Source of the DNA: Chloroflexota bacterium | GTDB lineage: Bacteria > Chloroflexota > Dehalococcoidia > Lucifugimonadales > Lucifugimonadaceae | Assembly (NCBI GenBank): GCA_002699165.1 | Contig: PABO01000015.1 | Location: 29,221 to 67,331, forward strand | Direction: 5' to 3' | DNA length: 38,111 nucleotides | In this document: positions 25,984-35,191 of the stretch, piece after piece | Position numbering within the stretch: the stretch's first letter is position 1 | How the letters are laid out: every line of letters starts with the position of its first letter | Made by a program: the position numbers and the translations under genes | Notes under the pieces: model-generated | Seen by the model: only the letters and a program-made list of their open reading frames with translations | What the model was told of the DNA's origin: nothing | The model's database searches: none

Positions 25984-26949
25984 ATGAAAATTTTGATAAC
26001 TTTATTATTTTCAATATTACTTATTGGATGTAGTACAGATAAAAATGATGAGGTAAGTTTAGCTTTAGATTGGTACCCTAATTCTAATCATGCCGGCATA
26101 TACTCGGCAATAGATGAGGGTTTTTTTGAAAGTGAAGGAATTAATTTAGATCTATATACCCCTTCAGATCCTACTGCTATTATTTCTGCGGTAGCATCAG
26201 GAAGAGATGATTTTGGCTTGTCTTATCATCCAGATATATTACAAGCTCAATCAGCAGGTTTAGAAATAGTTTCAGTTCTAAGTATCTCTCAACATCCTTT
26301 AAACTCAATTATGACTCTTGAAAAATCAAACTTAAAAACTCCCAAGGACCTTAAGGGTAAAGTCATAGGATATCCAGGTATCCCATCAAATAAGGCAATG
26401 CTAGAAACAGTTCTAGAAAATCAAGGCATAGATATAAATGATGTTGAGACAGTTGATGTTGGATTTGAATTAGTAAAAGCTCTTGTTTCAGGTTCAGTAG
26501 ATGCAATAATAGGTGCATATTGGACTCATGAGTCTATAGTAATGGAACTACAAGGATTTAATATAGAAATTATGAAGTTAGAGGAATGGGGAGTTCCTAA
26601 TTACTATGAGTTAATTTTGATAACAAATAAAAGGTTTCTTGATGAGAATGAAAAAAAAGTTGAGAAAGTTGTAAATTCTTTTAAGAAAGGGTTTGAATTT
26701 GCAATCAATAATCCAGAAAAATCCATTGATAGTCTTATAAAAATAGCTGGCGAGGAAATTGTAGAAGAAGATGTTGAAAGAGAAGGTATTCAACTATTAA
26801 TTCCTGTATGGGAATCTAATGGGAATCCATTTGGTTATCAAGAAAAATCAAAGTGGGTTGAAACATATAATTGGATGTTTAAGAATAATTTTCTAGAAAA
26901 AGAATTAGATATAGATGATTTATTTATAACTAAATATTCTAATGATTAG
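25984..26949 (+). CDS. ABC transporter substrate-binding lipoprotein, ThiY/NMT1-like
   Basis: Signal KILITLLFSILLIGCS; VSLALDWYPNSNHAGIYSAIDEGFFESEGI...LKTPKDLKGKVIGYPG; TPP-riboswitch operon context. Confidence 0.92.
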   Translation: MKILITLLFSILLIGCSTDKNDEVSLALDWYPNSNHAGIYSAIDEGFFESEGINLDLYTPSDPTAIISAVASGRDDFGLSYHPDILQAQSAGLEIVSVLSISQHPLNSIMTLEKSNLKTPKDLKGKVIGYPGIPSNKAMLETVLENQGIDINDVETVDVGFELVKALVSGSVDAIIGAYWTHESIVMELQGFNIEIMKLEEWGVPNYYELILITNKRFLDENEKKVEKVVNSFKKGFEFAINNPEKSIDSLIKIAGEEIVEEDVEREGIQLLIPVWESNGNPFGYQEKSKWVETYNWMFKNNFLEKELDIDDLFITKYSND

Positions 26950-27823
26950 GAAAAATATGTAAGCCTTCTAGTTCTGTTTCTGCAACTAGAAGGTGCCCTT
27001 CAATACTAGTAACATAAATTTTATTACCGACAATAGTACAATTTGTAGGTCTTTCGCATGGAGTTTGATGTCTTTCAATAATTTTTCCATTTTTATCAAA
27101 AACAGTTATATTACCTTTTGGACCAGATATTTCCCATCCTGTAGCAGCAACAATATAATTTTCATTTGATTTAGGATCATGTGCCAAAGTCATTCCATCA
27201 ATGCCTCTATGTGGACCAAAATTATGTAATATATTCATGTCTGATAATGAGCCATCTTTGTTCACCACATATGATCTTAATTCTCTTTCTTGATCAGCTC
27301 TATAGTCTGACTGAGCAACATATAATATATCCTCTGATTCATTGAATAGCAGTCCATTTGGCATAGAAGTGTCGAAGGTTCTTCTGAAAGACTTATAAGT
27401 TCCATCTTCTTGCTTTTCCGCAGAAATTATAGCTGAAAAATTTAGTCCAAGTTTTGGATTTATATCTCCTACTCTATCTGAAAAATATATATCTCCATTT
27501 CTATTTATGGCTAAATCGTTTGGACTATTTATTGAAATCCCATCTAAATTATCAACTATTGTTTCTTTTTTTCCATCAAGATTATATTTCGCGATTCTTC
27601 TACGACCACCTTCACATGCAAAAAGTTCACCACTACTATTGAAATTTAAACCATTTGCCTCTCCGGTGTCATTAAATAGTTCTTTTATAATTTGAGTTTC
27701 TATGTTTAGTGAAAGTATTCTATTATTAGATATATTAGAAAATAATAGATTGACTCCATCCCAACAAGGCCCCTCAGTTATATTTCCTAAATTTGGTATA
27801 AGATTTTTGAAATTCCAAGACAT
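26939..27823 (-). CDS. SMP-30/gluconolactonase/LRE-like family protein
   Basis: NITEGPCWDGVNLLFSNISNNRI...GEANGLNFNSSGELFACEGGRRR...SPNDLAINRNGDIYFSD. Start set at ATG 27823 (MSWNFKNL), not the track start 27961. Confidence 0.88.
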   Translation of the reverse strand: MSWNFKNLIPNLGNITEGPCWDGVNLLFSNISNNRILSLNIETQIIKELFNDTGEANGLNFNSSGELFACEGGRRRIAKYNLDGKKETIVDNLDGISINSPNDLAINRNGDIYFSDRVGDINPKLGLNFSAIISAEKQEDGTYKSFRRTFDTSMPNGLLFNESEDILYVAQSDYRADQERELRSYVVNKDGSLSDMNILHNFGPHRGIDGMTLAHDPKSNENYIVAATGWEISGPKGNITVFDKNGKIIERHQTPCERPTNCTIVGNKIYVTSIEGHLLVAETELEGLHIFPNH

Positions 27824-27887
27824 TTTAACCTCTGTTAGAATAATTATTATAAATATTTTATAACTTAATTTAGATAAAAGTAAATCC

Positions 27888-28691
27888 ATGAAACCTGATG
27901 GTAAAATTTTTCCTATTTGTATGACTATAGCAGGCTCAGATTCAGGAGCAGGAGCTGGCATTCAAGCAGACTTAAAAACCTTTGGATCACTAGACTGTTA
28001 TGGCGTTTCAGTAATTACTTCTGTAACAGCTCAAAATACTACAGGTGTCAGTGATATTCATATTATTCCAAACAGTGTTTTGAAAAATCAAATTAATTCA
28101 ATAAAAGAAGATATTGGGTTTAATGCAGTTAAAACTGGTATGCTTCCAGAAGATTCAACGGTTATCGACGTAGCTGAATCTTTGAAAGGATTGAATGAAC
28201 TAAAATTAGTTATTGATCCTGTTATTGTAGCTACTTCAGGGGACATTCTAATTTCATTAAAGGCGATAAATGCACTCAAGGAAAAATTATTTCCACTAGC
28301 TACAGTAATTACCCCAAATTTATCGGAAGCAGAAGAATTAACGCAAATTGAAATAAGAACTAAAGATGATGTTTATCAAGCCTGTAAAATTTTGAAAAAT
28401 TATGGTCCTAAGTCCGTAGTTATTAAGGGTGGTCATTTTTTTGAATCTGATGTGTCAGAAGATATATTTTATGACGGGAAAAATTTCCAATCTTTTACTG
28501 TAAAAAGAATTGATACGACTTCAACACATGGAACGGGTTGTACTTTTTCGGCTGCAATTACAGCTTATTTAGCTAGAGGCGAAGATTTAATAGATTCAGT
28601 AAGGTTATCTAAAGAATATGTCACAAATGCTATTAATAAAGCATATAAGATAGGGAATGGAAATGGTCCATTAAATCATTTTTTTAAGTAG
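27888..28691 (+). CDS. thiD: Hydroxymethylpyrimidine/phosphomethylpyrimidine kinase
   Basis: TIAGSDSGAGAGIQADLKTF...VTAQNTTGV...KTGML...VIDPV...TPNLSEAEEL...GTGCTFSAAITAYLARG. Confidence 0.96.
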   Translation: MKPDGKIFPICMTIAGSDSGAGAGIQADLKTFGSLDCYGVSVITSVTAQNTTGVSDIHIIPNSVLKNQINSIKEDIGFNAVKTGMLPEDSTVIDVAESLKGLNELKLVIDPVIVATSGDILISLKAINALKEKLFPLATVITPNLSEAEELTQIEIRTKDDVYQACKILKNYGPKSVVIKGGHFFESDVSEDIFYDGKNFQSFTVKRIDTTSTHGTGCTFSAAITAYLARGEDLIDSVRLSKEYVTNAINKAYKIGNGNGPLNHFFK

Positions 28692-28705
28692 TATCAAAAT
28701 TGCAC

Positions 28706-29467
28706 TTACATTACGCTATATCCACCATCTACAGGAATAGATACACCATTAACAAAATCTGAGAATGAACTAGAAAGAAAAATTGCAGTTCCAGCTAAAT
28801 CTTTTGGTATTCCCCATCGTTCAGCTGGAGTTCTACCCGCAATAGATGCATATCTTTTAGGATTTACTTTTTTGAATTCATTAGTCATATCAGTAACAAT
28901 CCATCCTGGTAAAATAGTATTGATTTGAATATTGTATTTTGCCCATGCAATAGCACAACTTTTAGTATATTGAACTACTCCACCTTTACTAGCAGCATAA
29001 GCAGCAGAATTGGCATTTCCAAAAATTGACATCATTGAACCTATATTTATGATTTTTCCAGATTTATTTTTTTTCAAATGTGGAAAAACGGCAGAAGTCA
29101 TATGGTGAATTGAATTTAAGTTAGTGTCAATAACATCATTCCAATCACTTTTTGGTAAAAGATGAGGTTCATCACTTCTTCTACTTATACCTGCATTATT
29201 TACTAATATATCTATCGAACCATATTCTTTTATCGCAAAATCCATAAGGCTATTTATTGAATCTTGATTATTTACATCAAGTTCAAAAGTTGTAGAATCT
29301 TTACTAATATTTTTTATTTTTTGAATTGCAGAATTATTTTTTTCTTTATTTCTTGAAGCTATTATAACTTTAGCTCCTTCTTCAGCAAAACCTTCTGCTA
29401 TTCCTAATCCAATACCACCATTTCCACCAGTTACAATTGCTATTTTACCGTCAAGTAGATTTTTCAT
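28706..29467 (-). CDS. SDR-family oxidoreductase (gluconate 5-dehydrogenase/3-oxoacyl reductase-like)
   Basis: AIVTGGNGGIGLGIAEGFAEEGA, NNAGISRR, YAASKGGV, SIPVDGGYSVM; GGAG ribosome-binding site. Confidence 0.93.
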   Translation of the reverse strand: MKNLLDGKIAIVTGGNGGIGLGIAEGFAEEGAKVIIASRNKEKNNSAIQKIKNISKDSTTFELDVNNQDSINSLMDFAIKEYGSIDILVNNAGISRRSDEPHLLPKSDWNDVIDTNLNSIHHMTSAVFPHLKKNKSGKIINIGSMMSIFGNANSAAYAASKGGVVQYTKSCAIAWAKYNIQINTILPGWIVTDMTNEFKKVNPKRYASIAGRTPAERWGIPKDLAGTAIFLSSSFSDFVNGVSIPVDGGYSVM

Positions 29468-29497
29468 AAAGATACTCCATAAATTTGGTTTAATTCA

Positions 29498-29809
29498 TCA
29501 TAATTTTAAGATAATTTTTTTTTCAATAGTTTTTTCTTTGAAAGTTTCATTAAATTTATAAATAATTCTAATATATAACTCTCCTTTTTTTCTAATAACT
29601 TTAGATTTTTCTGGATCTATAGAATGATTTTCATCTTCTTTGTGATCAAATAAAACAATATTTTTGTTTGAAACTTCAAAATTATTTTGTTCTAGTTTTC
29701 CAGATATAAACTGAAGCAAATCATGCTCTGTTAATTTCCAATTAATATTTTCTTCAACAAAATCTATAGCTTCATTTAATATATTTTCAATTTCATTTGA
29801 ATTATTCAT
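29498..29809 (-). CDS. Hypothetical protein, about 103 aa
   Basis: Follows the MocA-like gene directly; likely start MNNSNEIENILNEAID at 29809. No family recognised. Confidence 0.6.
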   Translation of the reverse strand: MNNSNEIENILNEAIDFVEENINWKLTEHDLLQFISGKLEQNNFEVSNKNIVLFDHKEDENHSIDPEKSKVIRKKGELYIRIIYKFNETFKEKTIEKKIILKL

Positions 29810-30410
29810 TTTTTTCCAAAGGGTATAAAAGCGCTTCCTCATATATTGATTTAGTATTAAGGTCCAAATGTGTCCATTTATTTTTCATTTTAACTGTGCT
29901 TACTAAATCATTATTTTCTCTAAAAATATCCTTAAGCCCATTTTTATAGTTGTTAATATTTAAAATTTGATTAAAAACTTTTTTATTTAAAATAATAGGA
30001 TGCCCTCTTTTTCCTTCACTTATAGGAGCTGTAATTATTGATTTTTTTTCTAAATGTTCTGTAATGATTTTTTTTAAAAACCATATGGGTCGTGGTTGGT
30101 CTACACTTTTTAATATAATATTTTCTGCCTCATTTTTAATATTTTTTAGTCCTTCAAGAATAGAGGACGACTTACCTTGTTTGTAATTATTATTAAATAT
30201 AATATTTACTTCTTTCCTTTGTGCATATGGTAGAATTTTTTCTTTCTCATGACCCAAAACTAAATTTATATTAGTAATTCCATTGGTGATCAAATTATCT
30301 AGGTTATATTCAATAAGTTTTTGACCATGCCAATTTAGTAATGCTTTAGGTGTACCCATTCTAGATGACATACCTGCTGAAAGGATTATTGCATGAAAAT
30401 TGTTATGCAT
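29802..30410 (-). CDS. MobA/MocA-like molybdenum cofactor nucleotidyltransferase (NTP_transf_3)
   Basis: HAIILSAGMSSRMGTPKALLNWHGQKLIEY...GKSSSILEGLKNI; paired with XdhC, which favours a MocA (cytidylyl) role. Confidence 0.85.
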   Translation of the reverse strand: MHNNFHAIILSAGMSSRMGTPKALLNWHGQKLIEYNLDNLITNGITNINLVLGHEKEKILPYAQRKEVNIIFNNNYKQGKSSSILEGLKNIKNEAENIILKSVDQPRPIWFLKKIITEHLEKKSIITAPISEGKRGHPIILNKKVFNQILNINNYKNGLKDIFRENNDLVSTVKMKNKWTHLDLNTKSIYEEALLYPLEKNE

Positions 30411-30414
30411 AGAT

Positions 30415-31542
30415 TCAATTTTTTATTTCACTTGATTTTGAAATTTTGGCTCTAATTTTATCTATAAATTTTGATTCAAGCATCATTGAATTTCCATCTC
30501 CTCCTAATCTAAAAGATAGAATCTCAGATATTATGGATATGGCTATTTCTTCAGGTGTTCTTGCTCCAATGTTTAATCCTACGGGAGCTTTTAATTTTTT
30601 GAAGGATTCTTCATCTATTCCTTCTGAAAGGAGCTTTTCTATTATAAGAATAGTTTTTCTCTTTGATCCTAACAATCCCACATAAGATGCATTTGTACTT
30701 AATGCAGCTTTTGTAGCTGTATCATCTTGTCGATGACCTCTAGTAGCAATAATTATAAATGTATTGGCATTTATATTAAATTGGTCAAATCCTTCACCGT
30801 AACTTGCTACTTTTACATCGTTAGCTTCTGGAAATCTTTCTTTGTTTGCAAATTCATCTCTATCATCAAATATATTTAATTCGAATCCCAAGGGTTTCGC
30901 CAAATTAGCAATAGCTTTAGAAACATGACCTCCTCCAGCTATTAGTAATTTTGGAGGTGTAGTAAAAGCTTCTATATAAAATAACTTATCTTCAATCTTT
31001 AATGTTTTATTTTTGCCTAGTGCTAATAGTTCTCTAGATTCTTTAATTAGTTTTTCATCAATAATTTCAGAAATTAAATCTCCAGATTTTGATCCATCTT
31101 CTCGTATCAATATTTTTTTGCCTGTTTCTTCGTCTTTTTCAGATTCTAGTACTTGTACTAGTGCAACAGGCTTGTCTCCGTTATAAGCTTTATTTATTTC
31201 ATCTAAGAAAAATTCAAATTCTAATTTATTTTCAATAGGATCTATCATAAAATGCATAGTTCCTCCACAGACTAGTCCATCTTTAGCTGCTAAATCTTCA
31301 TTTAATTCATAAGGTCTAACCTCAGCAGATTCTTCTCTTTTTATTTTTTCACTTGATGCAAACCAGATATCTCCCTCTACACATCCTCCTCCTAGAGTCC
31401 CAACTCCTGATCCATCTTGTCTTACAAGTAATTTAGCTCCAGGTTTTTGAGGCGTTGAACCTTGGGTTCTTGTTACTGTAGAAATAACAAATTTTCTATT
31501 ATTTTTAATTTCATTTATTGCAGCGTCAAAAACGTCTTTCAT
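30415..31542 (-). CDS. XdhC/CoxI family molybdenum cofactor insertion protein
   Basis: FVISTVTRTQGSTPQKPGAKLLVRQDGSGVGTLGGGCVEGDI...LLIAGGGHVSKAIANLAKPLGF...YVGLLGSKRKTILI. Confidence 0.93.
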   Translation of the reverse strand: MKDVFDAAINEIKNNRKFVISTVTRTQGSTPQKPGAKLLVRQDGSGVGTLGGGCVEGDIWFASSEKIKREESAEVRPYELNEDLAAKDGLVCGGTMHFMIDPIENKLEFEFFLDEINKAYNGDKPVALVQVLESEKDEETGKKILIREDGSKSGDLISEIIDEKLIKESRELLALGKNKTLKIEDKLFYIEAFTTPPKLLIAGGGHVSKAIANLAKPLGFELNIFDDRDEFANKERFPEANDVKVASYGEGFDQFNINANTFIIIATRGHRQDDTATKAALSTNASYVGLLGSKRKTILIIEKLLSEGIDEESFKKLKAPVGLNIGARTPEEIAISIISEILSFRLGGDGNSMMLESKFIDKIRAKISKSSEIKN

Positions 31543-31587
31543 AAGAATTCTCCATTTTTCATAATATAATTATATAATCAGAAGTAA

Positions 31588-32685
31588 TTAAACTCTATAA
31601 GGTTCTAAATCTTTCCATTTAGGATTAAGTCCGAATCCTGGAAGATCTGGGGCATAAACGTATCCATCTTTTAATATTAATTCATTTTCCCATATTTTTC
31701 CGTGCATGGGATTCACTGTATCTCTGTAATATTCAAGAATCAATCCATTTGGAATGGCTGATACTAAATGAATATGTACTTCTTGAGCTCCATGAGGAGC
31801 TATATCTAAGTCATTGCTTTGAGCAAGTGCGCATACTTTCATAAATTCAGTAACACCCCCAAGAATAAGACAATCTGGCTGTAAAATATCAACAGCTCTA
31901 TGGTTTATCATGTCTCTAAATCCATATCTTGTATATTCATTTTCACCTGCTGCGATTGGTATTGAAGTCGATCTTGTAATTTCTGCTTGACCTATATAAT
32001 CATCAGGCTCTACTGGTTCTTCAAACCAAAATAAATCATATTTTTCTGCTTTTCTAGCAAATTCTATAGCTTGATAATGTCTGTATGCATTATTTGCATC
32101 AACCATTAATTTGACATCATTTCCAATTACTTCTCTACAAACTTTTACTCTCTCTATATCTTCATTTATAGATAAAGCTCCTACCTTGATTTTTACCGAT
32201 TTAGCTCCCATATGAACATTATCCTCCATTTCTTTTGCTAATTCTTTTAATCCTTTTCCCTTTTCGTAATATCCGCCGGCTATGTATGTATCAACTTTAT
32301 TAGTAAAGCCTCCTAATAATTTATAGACTGGTAAATTTGCTACCTTACCTTTGATATCCCACAAAGCAATATCTATTCCCGATATAACTCTAGTTGTAAC
32401 TCCTCTTCTTCCAACAAGTTTTGGTCTCCACATTTCATGCCAAATCCTTTCATTATCTAAAGGATCTAAGCCTATTATTCCTTTCTTGAAATGATCTACA
32501 AGTTCTCTGGCAACATAAGGACTAACATCTATACCTGCTGAGATCCCTATTCCAGTAATATCAGGTTCATCAGTTTCAATTTCAATAATATTTAATACAT
32601 TATGTGTGTATGTATACAGCCCATTTGTTATGGGAACCGATCTTTCCCATCGATAAATTTTTAAATTTATATCTGTTATTTTCAT
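31588..32685 (-). CDS. Enolase-superfamily protein, mandelate racemase subgroup-like
   Basis: ISGIDIALWDIKGK, KSVKIKVG (KxK), DANNAYR, WFEEP, GENEYTR, DILQPD...GG, APHGAQEVHIHL (Asp/His dyad kept). Start at ATG 32685 after GGGGG. Confidence 0.92.
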   Translation of the reverse strand: MKITDINLKIYRWERSVPITNGLYTYTHNVLNIIEIETDEPDITGIGISAGIDVSPYVARELVDHFKKGIIGLDPLDNERIWHEMWRPKLVGRRGVTTRVISGIDIALWDIKGKVANLPVYKLLGGFTNKVDTYIAGGYYEKGKGLKELAKEMEDNVHMGAKSVKIKVGALSINEDIERVKVCREVIGNDVKLMVDANNAYRHYQAIEFARKAEKYDLFWFEEPVEPDDYIGQAEITRSTSIPIAAGENEYTRYGFRDMINHRAVDILQPDCLILGGVTEFMKVCALAQSNDLDIAPHGAQEVHIHLVSAIPNGLILEYYRDTVNPMHGKIWENELILKDGYVYAPDLPGFGLNPKWKDLEPYRV

Positions 32686-32805
32686 TTTTTGCACCCCCAA
32701 ATTATGTTTTTATGAAATAATTATTTTAGAAAGTTTAAACCTTTTCTTCTTGAAGGTAAACGTATAAGATTATCTTCAATGAAGAATGAGAGAAATTAAA
32801 CTGCA

Positions 32806-32881
<76 letters not shown>

Positions 32882-32901
32882 TATTATGAGGAGGGCTAAA
32901 T

Positions 32902-33900
32902 ATGAAAGCTGCACAAATAACTGGATACAGAAAAGTTGAAATAAGGGATATTCCTGACCTTGGAGATCTTGAAGAAGGTCACGTAAGATTTAAGACTGAA
33001 TGTATTTCAATATGTGGATCAGATATTCATAGTGCTTTTGATAAGGTTATACCTGAAGAGGACTATCCATTACCTCCAGGAATGCCAACTCATGAAGTTG
33101 CTTCAATTGTTGTTGAGTCAAAAGATGAAAGATATCCTGTAGGTTCAAGAGCTATTGTTATTCCAAATTATAGAAAGCCTGATGGTAGTCTTGGAACAGG
33201 TGGTGCAGTTGAATACATAGATCAGACTCATGACAGAATTATTCAGTTACCAGATTGGGGAGATCTTGAAGATTGGTTGATGTTACAACATTCTGGAACT
33301 GTTTTGTATTCAGCTAAACATTGGGGAAATATATTTGGGAAAAAAATAGCTGTTCTTGGTCAAGGTGGAATCGGTTTATCTTTTACCATGTTTGCTTCAA
33401 AACAGGGAGCTGCAGAAGTTGTTGGTATAGATAAACATGATTACAGGCTTGAAAAAAGTATTTCATTGGGCGCAACTAAGTCTATGAAATTTACCTCTCT
33501 CGAAAATTTAATTCAACAAACAGAAGATATTACAAATGGTGAACTATTTGATATTGTTGTTGACGCTTCAGGTAATAAAGATGGATTTAATATCTGCTTA
33601 AATCTATTAAAACCTCAAGGAAAATTTATTACTTTTAGTATTGTCACCGAAGACATGGTTGAATTTGAACATAGTCTAATGTTAAGAAAAAATTTAGATA
33701 TACATGCAACTCAAATTGCTACAACTCCTTTGCCTATAGACGAGATAAGAGAATTAGTCTCATTAGCTGAAAGAGGTTGGTGGGATCCAAAATCTTTGAA
33801 AACACATGTTTCTGATCTTTCAGATCTACAAAACTGCTATGAAGATTATACCGACCAAAAAAATAAAGTTATCAAAAATGTAGTTAGATTTAATCCTTAG
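32902..33900 (+). CDS. Zinc-type medium-chain alcohol/polyol dehydrogenase
   Basis: CISICGSDIH, PTHEVASIV, VLGQGGIGLSFTMFASKQGAAEVVGID; GGAGGG ribosome-binding site. Lacks the four-Cys structural zinc lobe. Confidence 0.9.
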   Translation: MKAAQITGYRKVEIRDIPDLGDLEEGHVRFKTECISICGSDIHSAFDKVIPEEDYPLPPGMPTHEVASIVVESKDERYPVGSRAIVIPNYRKPDGSLGTGGAVEYIDQTHDRIIQLPDWGDLEDWLMLQHSGTVLYSAKHWGNIFGKKIAVLGQGGIGLSFTMFASKQGAAEVVGIDKHDYRLEKSISLGATKSMKFTSLENLIQQTEDITNGELFDIVVDASGNKDGFNICLNLLKPQGKFITFSIVTEDMVEFEHSLMLRKNLDIHATQIATTPLPIDEIRELVSLAERGWWDPKSLKTHVSDLSDLQNCYEDYTDQKNKVIKNVVRFNP

Positions 33901-33902
33901 AT

Positions 33903-34598
33903 TTATGAACCAAATCTTTCAGTATAAATATCAAAATTAATTTTTATTTTAGATATTATTTCTAAAGCATTTTCAACAAATAAATCTGAACCACAAATGT
34001 ATAGTTCATAATTTTTATTTTTGTCTAGGTTTATGAAAGTTTTAGAATTAATTCTCTCTTTACCTCCAAGCCAATTAAGAGGTTTTTCTCTTGTTATAGA
34101 TGGAAAATAGAATGAATTTAAATCTTTTTTGTTTTCCATAAAGTTTACAAGACCTGAAAAGTTTTTAGACCAATGATACATATAAAAAAGCTCTCTTTTA
34201 TTTTTGAGATAATTTGACATCGAAATAAAAGGAGCAATCCCAGACCCTGATGCAATAAATATTGGTATCTTTTTATTTTGTAATATAAACCTCATACCGA
34301 TAGGATTAGAAATTTGAATTTTATCTCCAATATCAGAAAAATCATATAAAAAACTAGAAACTTCTCCATTTGGAATTTTTTCAACTAAAAAACTTGCACC
34401 GTCTATTTTGGGAGTACTTGCTATTGAGTAAGGTCTTATTGCTTGATATCCATTTTCTGCAGTTAAGCACATTTCTGAATATTGACCGGGTATATGACCT
34501 TTCCAATTTTCAATTTTGAAATCAATCATACAAAGATCTTCATTTATTATTTTTTTATTTTTTATTACCGCATGATTGAAATATTGAGATTCTATCAT
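33903..34598 (-). CDS. FAD/NAD(P)-binding oxidoreductase (ferredoxin reductase-like), no 2Fe-2S domain
   Basis: GQYSEMCL...RPYSIAS (FAD-binding RxYS), NGEVSSFLYD, FIASGSGIAPFISMS, YICGSDLFVENALE, terminal YTERFGS. Start likely ATG 34598. Confidence 0.87.
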   Translation of the reverse strand: MIESQYFNHAVIKNKKIINEDLCMIDFKIENWKGHIPGQYSEMCLTAENGYQAIRPYSIASTPKIDGASFLVEKIPNGEVSSFLYDFSDIGDKIQISNPIGMRFILQNKKIPIFIASGSGIAPFISMSNYLKNKRELFYMYHWSKNFSGLVNFMENKKDLNSFYFPSITREKPLNWLGGKERINSKTFINLDKNKNYELYICGSDLFVENALEIISKIKINFDIYTERFGS

Positions 34599-34600
34599 TG

Positions 34601-35191
34601 TCAAGAATATCTTTGCTCTTTCCAAGGATCTCCATACATGTGATATCCATAATTTTCCCAAAATCCAGGAGTATCTTTATCTAGAAATGTGATTTTATCG
34701 AACCATTTTGCAGATTTCCAAAAATATAAGTGAGGAACTATTAATCTTATTGGACCTCCATGTTCAGCTGATATAGGTTCATCTTCATAAGAATAAGAAA
34801 TTATAGTATGTTCCATTATTAGGTCAACTAGGGGGACATTTGTTGTATAACCTGTAAATGATCCTATCATTGTCCAATCAGTAGGAGGTTTTACTTTCAA
34901 ATTCTCAAATAAAGTTGATATTTTTACACCCTTCCAATTCATATCAAATTTAGTCCATCTTGTTACACAATGAATATCTTTTGTAATTAATGATGAAGGT
35001 AAACTTTTTAAGGTATCCCAATTTATTTCTGCTAAAGTTTCATTATTATAAATTATAGAAAGATTCCAATCTTCTAAATTTATTTTTGGAGTAGGTTCAG
35101 CAGATAGCACAGGGAACCTATTCTCTAAATATTGCCCTGGAGGAACTCGATCATTTTTATCTTTTTTCCCAAAAAAACCTCTAGTTACCAA
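34601..35191 (-). CDS. Sulfite oxidase/YedY (MsrP)-like molybdopterin-dependent oxidoreductase, no export signal
   Basis: DIHCVTRWTKFDMNWKGVKISTL (Mo-ligand Cys), SFTGYTTNVPL, EHGGPIRLIVPHLYFWKSAKWFDKITF. N-terminus MVTRGFFGKKDKND has no Tat/Sec signal; TTG start. Confidence 0.88.
   Translation of the reverse strand: MVTRGFFGKKDKNDRVPPGQYLENRFPVLSAEPTPKINLEDWNLSIIYNNETLAEINWDTLKSLPSSLITKDIHCVTRWTKFDMNWKGVKISTLFENLKVKPPTDWTMIGSFTGYTTNVPLVDLIMEHTIISYSYEDEPISAEHGGPIRLIVPHLYFWKSAKWFDKITFLDKDTPGFWENYGYHMYGDPWKEQRYS

Noticed and set aside
26611-26793. Minus-strand 60-aa ORF
   Set aside because: Antisense to ThiY-like gene, F/N/K-rich.
27824-27961. N-terminal 46 aa of the SMP-30 ORF (MPAPAPESEP...)
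   Set aside because: Antisense to the thiD start and through the divergent promoter region; family homology begins at MSWNFKNL (27823).
27454-28279. ORFs 27454-27642 (+), 27507-27695 (+), 28088-28279 (-)
   Set aside because: Antisense to SMP-30 and thiD.
30446-30685. Plus-strand 79-aa ORF
   Set aside because: Antisense to the XdhC gene.
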